Assembly: GCA_964019165.1 (NCBI GenBank)
Contig: OZ025283.1
Span: forward strand, 3,727,501 to 3,791,500
Length of the DNA stretch: 64,000 bases
Direction of reading: 5' to 3'
Origin: Mastigias papua
Lineage: Eukaryota; Cnidaria; Scyphozoa; Rhizostomeae; Mastigiidae
Shown here: positions 56,371 to 64,000 of the stretch, piece by piece
How positions within the stretch are numbered: position 1 is the first letter of the stretch
Layout of the letters: every line of letters starts with the position of its first letter
Made by a program: the position numbers and the translations under genes
Notes under the pieces: generated by a model
What the model was told of the DNA's origin: nothing
Databases searched by the model: none
Seen by the model: only the letters and a program-made list of their open reading frames with translations

Positions 56371-57187
56371 AAAAAAATTTAGAAATTTCTCTCTTACTCG
56401 TGATTGATAAGAGAGCTTGGGATTTGCTCCCAAACGCCTAGGTTACACCTTATTACTTCATGCGCTTGAATGGTCTTCAATTAATACTTCATGTACACTA
56501 GGCTTTGTCAAATGAGAATTATGTAAAGCAAGACACATGTTATCCACCAGGCTTCTCATTTTACGGATTTTTATTTTGGAGTGAAGTGTCATACATTTTT
56601 CATTATTATTTTGTGAGTCCAATTTCACTTACATTGCTTTATATTGCGCATCATATAAAATGTTCGTTCCATTTCACTTCAAGGTCAGATAGAAGAACTA
56701 TTCGTAACAGAGACTCTTATTGTGTATAATTATAAAACACAGTCTTGAAGAATGTTAAAGCCTCCTTTTCACGCACAGATCCAGGTGATAGAAAATTTAA
56801 CTCCTCCAATAAATAGCAATCATTGACCAATGTAATGTCAATAACAATCACTAATCAATGTCTAATCAATGATAGTCACCAATTAAAGTTAATTCCTTGA
56901 CTTTGTGACAGGCAATGAAAGGCCTGCTCGAATTCTCGTCCATATGTTTTTCATTTCCTATAACGTTTCGAGTGATAGATTTTGTTAAATACTATTAAGT
57001 TAAAAATTAGAACGCACAAAGTGCATTATTTACATAATATTAATGTGCTTTGTAGTGTGTGATCGCCAACACTTCCTGTATTTCAACTGTAACAAAGTCG
57101 ATCTCTAGCAGAAAATGAGGTGTGAATAGAGAACTGATATTCTTGACTTTTGTCAATGAGATATGGTTACCTCTTCGTCGTACACCT
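56371..57187. other. Unassigned DNA
   Basis: No gene or repeat recognised. Confidence 0.4.
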
Positions 57188-57472
57188 ACAATGCCTGCCA
57201 AAAGTAGTTGGAACACCCAAACAATTGTACTGATTTGCGACTCCTGCCGCTTCTCCTTGACACCACTTAAAATGTAGACCCCCTCCCCCCCTGAAAAAAT
57301 GTTGATTCGATAGCGGAGACCAATAGCTTTAAAAACACTCATCACTCTCCGGCTTCCAGTTGCCCATATTTGCTTCATACAACATTGTTTAACGGGGAGG
57401 GGATGCTATAGCTCATCTCTCATCTATAGCGTAAATCATAGCAAGTGTTCCAAGACGTTTGGCAGGCATTGT
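57188..57472. mobile_element. MITE-delta copy 1 (285 bp)
   Basis: Ends ACAATGCCTGCCAAA and its complement TTTGGCAGGCATTGT; the inverted repeats extend to about 28 bp including TTGGAACAC. Flanked by CT on both sides (57186-57187, 57473-57474). Closely matches 59876-60152. No coding sequence. Confidence 0.88.
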
Positions 57473-57959
57473 CTAAATTCTATATACGAACCTATACGAT
57501 ACAGCCTTACAACCGTACCAAAACATGGGGTAATTGAGGGCGCTGATTTCATTTCCGTTTACGAAATCTCAATTGGGTAACACTTTACCGAGATACTGGC
57601 AGGGGGCTTGACAAATCCCCTAAGTTCAATGATGATTATGATGTCGTGTTTCTTTGCTTGTGAATTGTAAATGAAGGAAGTAAAGTCACAAATGATACAG
57701 ATATTTAACCTCTGTAGCAGCATATGAAAAGAAGATATCGATTTGAATACACCTTTTCTTTGTATATTTCGATAATAGAGTTGCGGAGTAGTTTACCTAT
57801 AATTGATCTTACAGTAGCAACAATGCATCATTGTCTAAGCAATAGGTAAGTTTTAGGGCTTCAATCAAGTATTGACTGGCGCATTGCATCTGTTTTCTAT
57901 TTTATTTGATTTTAGCTAAAGTTGATCAGCTAGGTCTGTCATGGGGATTTAAAGCATAG

Positions 57960-58163
57960 CCATGTATAGATAAATATACACATAAAAATATAAGTATAAA
58001 TAAATATATAGAAATACGGGCAAATACCTTTATATATAAGTATATGTTTATACAAATATATATAAATATATATGAATAAATATATATATTTATATATATG
58101 TTCATACCTATATTAATATCGATATGTTCATATACACGATATATATATATATATATATATAAT
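57960..58163. repeat. AT-rich simple-sequence region ending in (TA)n
   Basis: Irregular TATA, ATAAATAT and TACATAT words, with a clean (TA)n of about 11 units at 58139-58162. Confidence 0.8.
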
Positions 58164-58310
58164 GAAGGGGATGCGTTCCTCTTCTTTTCCTTGTGCGAAT
58201 GTGCCTACTCTAGAAGGAACCCGATCCATGAATATTACAGGTATAGAACCCCTCTTCTTAGTATCGAGGCTACTGACTTGCATAATGACTGATGTCATAG
58301 CCGACTATCT

Positions 58311-58717
58311 CAACGGTCTACACAACGGTCTACAAACTTTGGAAAATTAAAATAAATCTTATGATAGAGATTTCGACATTGAGAACTATGCACAAGATAG
58401 CTCTTCTAATGAGTATTTCACCTACAATAGATTGCGTACAGTTATTGTACCATTGCCGAGGAAAAGATGAAAACGTCAACGGTCTACACTTTTTGTGAAA
58501 TAGTTTAATACTAGGTCAGATTTATTTTTCAAAAAATTGTAGAACGTTGAGATATTTGCTAATTTTGCTGAAAATGCCCATTTCTCGGAAGAGAATACAC
58601 AACATGCACATACTAGCACATAAAGCACAACGTTTGGGAACCATTTTTGGGGTAATACTTCTCACTAGAGGGGGCAGTGGGAGTTATAGAAAGTGTAGAC
58701 CGTTGTGTAGACCGTTG
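58311..58717. mobile_element. MITE-epsilon (407 bp)
   Basis: Each end consists of the 11-mer CAACGGTCTAC followed by a second copy (ACAACGGTCTACA), and the right end is the exact complement over 24 bp. Flanked by CT on both sides (58309-58310, 58718-58719). A further internal copy of ACGGTCTACAC lies near 58482. No transposase. Confidence 0.75.
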
Positions 58718-58719
58718 CT

Positions 58720-59360
58720 CGTAGCCATTGTGTACAAAGATGAAGTCATGCGAAACTGCGAAAGACAATTTAGTGTCTATGGAGTTGATGACATAGTTAT
58801 TGTAGTAGTAATGTTGCGCAACAATAGTCGCAGGATATAGCTGCTTTCTGGCTTTGAATATCAACATCGTGCTTGAGATCGGAAAGTTTTCCAGGAACAG
58901 TAATGATTTCCAATGATTTCTATTTCCCGATCGTCAATAACGGAGTGATATTCGGGCGTTTGGTGGGGTAAGATGGAAGTATCTTTGTGTCCTCTCTAAT
59001 AGCACGGCATATAAAAGAGGTAACTGCTAGTTTTACGCTGCTTAATACACTGGACTGAGTGAATATAACTCCTGATGCTGTAACAGACTGAAAGGATTGG
59101 AATGTTGCAGGGGAGAACTTGTTTCTGCCTACTACCTCAGTGCCAGCGTTACTATAGGCAATTAAATAAGCTTTGTTCACACTATTCCTGCATAGTGATA
59201 AGGACATCGCAGTGTCAAGAGAGACCGAAATAGTCTTTTACGCTTACTATTAATGTTTTCTTAACTGGTAAAATATGGAAATGCAGTAAAATATAAATAC
59301 TCAGCTGTGCAACGGCTCAGCTTTTATCCCCCATCTCATGAGAGGACAGATCCCGCTTCC
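58720..59360. other. Unassigned DNA
   Basis: One 95-codon minus frame (58920-59207) without recognisable motifs. Confidence 0.4.
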
Positions 59361-59435
59361 AGTTGATGTAGCTCAGGTTGTTATTTAAAAGGCAATTCTT
59401 TGAGCACAAAAGTTGCAGGCTCGAAACTTCCTACA
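59361..59435 (+). other. tRNA-like segment, possible SINE head
   Basis: TGTAGCTCAGGTTG (59367-59380) resembles a polymerase III A box, and GGCTCGAAACT (59418-59428) a B box at roughly tRNA spacing. GCTC could pair with GAGC (59402-59405). Anticodon and acceptor stems are not convincing, so this is not a functional tRNA gene. Confidence 0.25.
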
Positions 59436-59875
59436 TAATTTTAATGATATATAAGGAATAAGGTTTACTTATTATCAGTTACACTTCCCTCACTTGTACT
59501 AGTAGTGTACTGCAATGCGTCCATTTTTCCATACCCCAGTGACATAAAAACGTATAACTTGTTTATTTATTTTCTCTGCTGTTTATCTAAGAGTTCTATC
59601 CATACATCCGATATATGCTAATAATATGAAGAGGAGATGATCGCAGTTGATTTGAATTATTTTTGACAGCATTTGTACTATAGTTGAAATTTCTAGACAT
59701 TTTGCTAAATTTTCGTCAATAAACTGCATATAAAGACATCAAATTAGCACGAAAGCTAATGATCCTGTGGAGATATGGCTCTGATTCTGCTAAAAATGAA
59801 ATCAGCACCCTCGAAAACCTATTAGTATGATCCATCATTGCAACTCTACTTGTCCTCCTTATATATGAGATTCAG

Positions 59876-60152
59876 ACAATGCCTGCCAAAAGTAGTTGGA
59901 ACACCCAAACAATTGTACTGATTTGCGACTCCTGCCGCTTCTCCTTGACACCACTTAAAATGTAGACCCACCCACCCCTGAAACAATGTTGAGTCGATAG
60001 CGGAGACCAGTAGCTTTAAAAACACTCATCACTTTCGGGCGTCCAGTTGCCCATATTTGCTTCATACAACATTGTTTAACGGGGAGGGGATGCTATAGCT
60101 CATCTATAGCGTAAATCATAGCAAGTGTTCCAAGACGTTTGGCAGGCATTGT
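59876..60152. mobile_element. MITE-delta copy 2 (277 bp)
   Basis: Same orientation as 57188-57472, with about eight fewer bases. Ends ACAATGCCTGCC and GGCAGGCATTGT. Flanked by AG on both sides (59874-59875, 60153-60154). Confidence 0.88.
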
Positions 60153-60154
60153 AG

Positions 60155-63100
60155 TTGTTGATTTGTTGATAAGAATAAGGGTCCTAGTAGACTATCAAAC
60201 TAATGAGCAGTGTATGAAAAAGATTGGGTGCAGCATATAGTATCTACCACACGTGCTATTCTTATGGTGTTGGAAAAATATCTCTGTACAATTGGAGTCC
60301 ACGCGCAAAGGAACTGAATTTTCCAATAGGAGCTCTGTCCTTCTTCTACTTTCGAGCTGTTGCTCTTTTAAACAAGAATGTGCTCTTGATTTAAAAACTC
60401 ATGAGCAACTCCTAAGGACATGACAACTATCTTTTGCACAATGTATTTAAAACTATAGTCTGTAAATCAGCTGTTCAATATGTAGGGAAAATTTGAAAGG
60501 TACACATTATTTAGAGTGACCAAACTGACTGCCATTGATCTAATACATGCAAAGAAGCTAAGAAGAAAGCTCCATCCTGACCAGCCTGTGAAATAAAGCC
60601 AGGAATTTTAGAACTGGCCTCCATGAATAAAAGATACCTGTCACTGGTCAAGGCTCATGACATTGTGGAAAAGCCCACTCAACACTGCAATGGTCATGTT
60701 GCATCTAAATTGGCTTATGAATTACTCTGTTACCTGGTATCAGACCAGGACCCTCATTCACAATAGCAATTCCATATTGAATTAACCCAAGAGCTTTGAT
60801 ATCAATAATGCCATTTCAAATCATCACGAGAAAAGACAATGCTGCCCACCTTTCTGGAATTGCGTCATAATTTCTTTTTACGTTGCAATCCTCACACTGA
60901 AAAGTGTTCAAATGGTTTCATGTTCCCAATTGTTTGGGCTCCAAAACTATCTAAATATGTGGATTTTGATATCTCAAATTCATGGAGTATTTCAGGCCAA
61001 AACAACATGAATTGCAAATGTGTACAGAACGTACCAAATGTTGGCTATTTTTATCTAAAATTCCAATAAGATACATGTAGAAAATATTACATATAGAAAT
61101 CAAAAAGAGAAAAAACATGAACTTTCGTGCGCTAGTTCACACATTACTAAGACGAACCATATGTATATAAGCAAAATTTGAGTTTATTACACGAGTTACT
61201 CCACTGGTCATGATAACAACTTCACTATTACATATGTTTAACATTCTGTAGTAATCTACTAGTGTTTAAACAGGCAGTGTAAAATTGTTTGGGGTCTCAA
61301 ATCCTTCAACTTTCCAGCTGCCCTATGAAAATTCAGAATGTAACCAACTATAGGTGATATCTATGGCTATTCGGACATCTGATGATTTCAGACAATTTTT
61401 AGATCAGTGAATGGTCAAAATATTTGTTCATAATTTAATGACCAGTTGTTCCAAGGTTTTAATGTACTGCGCAAAATATCTCTACAAGAAGTCTAGACTT
61501 TCAGCTCTTCAAAACATTTGCAGGGTAAACAAATTAGTGTGTGTTAGAAATCTTGTATCGTGTACCCTTTCAAATACATTACAGGATAGGCAATCGCATC
61601 CACTGCATCAAAACCACTAAATGGTGGTATCCTCAGTCTCATTTGAAAGGTCGCCTTTTTTAGAAAAGCATCTTGGTATACTATGAGAACGCTAGGCGGA
61701 CAGCAAACTTGTTTCTATTAATTGAATTTTTCAAATTCAAAGTTGTAACAAACGTTGCGTTTTTAAAATGAAATCAAACAAATTACAATATGAAAACAAA
61801 AGCTGTGTTTTACAACGTGAACAAAAAAGTTGCGTGCTTGAAACTGAAAGAAGAGTGATATTTTCAAAATAACAAATGTTAGGTTTTTTCAATGAGAGAA
61901 ATGGGGCACCAAAGGCTATACATGCCTTCTTTACTCGGCGATAGCCACAACTCAAATAGAAAATTATATGACTCTCTTCCTTTCTATGCATTCTATGTAG
62001 TCTTTCAATAGAACTCTTACTAAAAACAATAATCAGTCACAAAAGAATCAAGGACAAACATGTCACCAAATTGTATACTTATACTGCTTGAGAAATACCA
62101 AATTAATGGGGATTCCATTGACGTAATCATACTTTGGTAGAGGTGCTTTGGCATCAAATTGACCAATGCAATAGTATAATTTGAGAGGTATTCCCATGCT
62201 CAAAATGGCAATCCTGCATTATGTCATTGAATTCTTGATTCCAAATTGCAGGTCATGTGGCCACCTGGACGATATTCGGCTGCAAAAGGGCTTAATTGTG
62301 ATGTAATCTAGCAAAGCTAATTTCTACAAAATAAACGCCATGGGTAACTAGGGTCTAAGGGATAGGATGTTCACATGACAATACAACTCTGTGGTATTCT
62401 TTGTTCCTATGATAAATAGATTGTTAGGTAAAAGATACTAACAAAGAATTGAAGCACTCAAATAAGCGGAAAAACAATGACACAGTTCATGTAGCAAGAC
62501 ACAGAGAAGGCTGCTCTAAAAATGAACATTGCTATGAATGAAGATAGGAAGTGCAAACAAAAGAAATATGATCATCAGGAAGAAAATCCACTTTTTGTAT
62601 TTACATCCATCCAAACCCATCCAAAAGATATATGATCTCCAAAAAACTCTCATTATCCTGACTTTTTAGTTTAAAGTGTCTTCCGTTCCAACGTTTTTTG
62701 AATTAATTACACTGATTATCTGCCTCTCCTTGGTATATGAATCTTAACGAATTAATAAACATTATCCCATAGATATCTGTTCTAAGAGAAATCACTCATG
62801 AAGCACTGAAACTGAGGCTTCAAACACCATCAGATTTCCTAGTGATGCTGAAACAAATGAGCAATTAAAAGCAATGTAAAGAAAGATCATATGAATTTGG
62901 ATAATAACATGTGAAATTATAACATACGCCATCACGATAATCATCACTCAGTGAACTACTTGGTGATCGGGATGATGTCAACGGAAGATCTGCCTGAGAA
63001 GCAATAATAGAGATATATCTAGTCAAAAACGTAATATTCAGACATTGAGAGAACAGATCTAGGAGACCATCAGATATTTCTCCTCAGAGCGAAAGTTCTC

Positions 63101-64000
63101 ATTTCTAGCTAGGTTATGTCTGTTTTAAAGGTGCCGTTGTACCACCAAATCAAAGGAGTTCATATTCCTGCTTTGAAACAAATCAACTGGAACATCCTTT
63201 TGATTTTACTAATTCAAATGTTTAACCAGTCCAACCCCAATCTCCACTGCCCTCACCTCTGATGGTATAGTTGAAGGCAAACAATAATTTTTTTGAAACC
63301 TCAAAATAATAATATAATTTAAGTATACAATCATACACCACACTATATAAAAGCAGTGTATAATTGGTAAGTCTGCAACTCAATTTTTGGCAATGAGAAG
63401 CAAGATACTAAATAGTAACAAGATACTTATACAGAAAGAACAGAAGAAGAAAAGAAACATGAACCTCAAACGAAATAACTAATCAGAAAAATAACTGTTA
63501 AACTAAAGTAGCAAAGCCATAACCTAATAGTCAAGTAAACTAGGGTTTCTCCAAATTTGTCTCTTCTACAAAATATGCAATATGTACATCGTATTGCAAT
63601 ATTAATTGCTTCAACAGGATGTTATGTTTAGTATTATCATCTAAATCTAAGTCTATACGTATTGACGCGAAGGATTCAGAAGATGTTCCAAACATTTTCA
63701 GAGACCTTATAGAGAGATTTATAAAGTTGACAGTATGAAAAGATTTCTGGAGGCTAGAAATAAGAGGGGGGTATTTAGTAACTTTAATATCAATGTTTTT
63801 CTTTATATTTTATTCAAAGTAAAAAGTGACTTCTAGCAGGCAAACGCATGAAATGCTACTCAAAAGAACTATCTCTAGACGAATAGAATCACCAGTTATC
63901 AAATAAGGAGATGGAAAATTGGAATGTATGGATATAATGAGCTTTGGCTACAAATGAGAGAGCTTTTGCACGATGTAAAAGGACGGGATTATGACGCCAG
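60155..64000. other. Unassigned DNA
   Basis: AT-rich. Short frames at 60839-61069, 61411-61620 and 61737-61991 have no recognisable motifs. No transposon ends, RNA genes or repeats were recognised. May contain host intergenic or intronic sequence. Confidence 0.5.

Overview
This window looks like a gene-poor, AT-rich stretch of a metazoan nuclear genome. The mix of transposon families (endonuclease-bearing Penelope-like elements, an OTU-bearing Helitron, CR1/RTE/restriction-like-endonuclease LINEs, a Ty3/gypsy element, Tc1 and pogo remnants, many MITEs, long (TA)n tracts) suggests a marine invertebrate. I cannot name the species, and I see no confidently identifiable host gene. The content is a nest of transposons of different ages.

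Left part (1-18.3 kb). A long-armed foldback element (1-1752) is followed by a decayed RTE-like LINE on the minus strand (about 1838-9640). A nearly intact Ty3/gypsy retrotransposon (4513-8873; 151-bp LTRs, ATTCC target duplication, uninterrupted 1328-codon gag-pol) is inserted in the LINE's endonuclease domain. A repeat family (R1) follows at 9925-11888 and 14490-15738. The first copy carries an 807-bp TA-flanked MITE, and the second copy preserves the empty site. A Penelope-like (PLE) fragment with a hammerhead ribozyme lies at 13.5-14.0 kb, between (TA)n tracts. A second MITE copy and a 5'-truncated CR1/Jockey-like LINE fill 16.3-18.3 kb.

Middle part (19.6-42.6 kb). A head-to-head PLE pair (19725-24577) has one long, apparently intact 822-codon RT/GIY-YIG ORF and one inverted, 5'-truncated twin. 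(TA)n bounds the pair on both sides, and hammerheads lie in its terminal repeats. Next comes a large decayed Helitron on the minus strand (about 24770-34850; Rep, Pif1-like helicase, OTU protease). A PLE palindrome (27150-29000) and a CR1-like LINE with an SGNH-type ORF1 (about 29005-33130) interrupt it, and that LINE is itself split by a TA-inserted MITE. Further right are another MITE, a Tc1 transposase pseudogene, a second copy of the SGNH-type LINE carrying the same defects, and the end of a pogo/Tigger element.

Right part (42.6-64 kb). This holds mostly unassigned DNA, LINE ORF1 and RT fragments, a third copy of the palindrome-type PLE (47430-48800), another LINE fragment (49397-50770), a decayed restriction-like-endonuclease LINE (53240-56370), and three MITE copies of two families. 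The last 4 kb show nothing recognisable.

The most interesting theme is the PLE biology. Seven hammerhead-like motifs occur in three PLE families. Two families each form a head-to-head inverted pair. All 3' ends of two families abut (TA)n tracts. In the intact copy, the first ATG of the long ORF lies inside the ribozyme, five bases before the predicted cleavage site. Hammerheads in PLEs are already known; the pairing, the (TA)n junctions and the ATG overlap are the points worth following.
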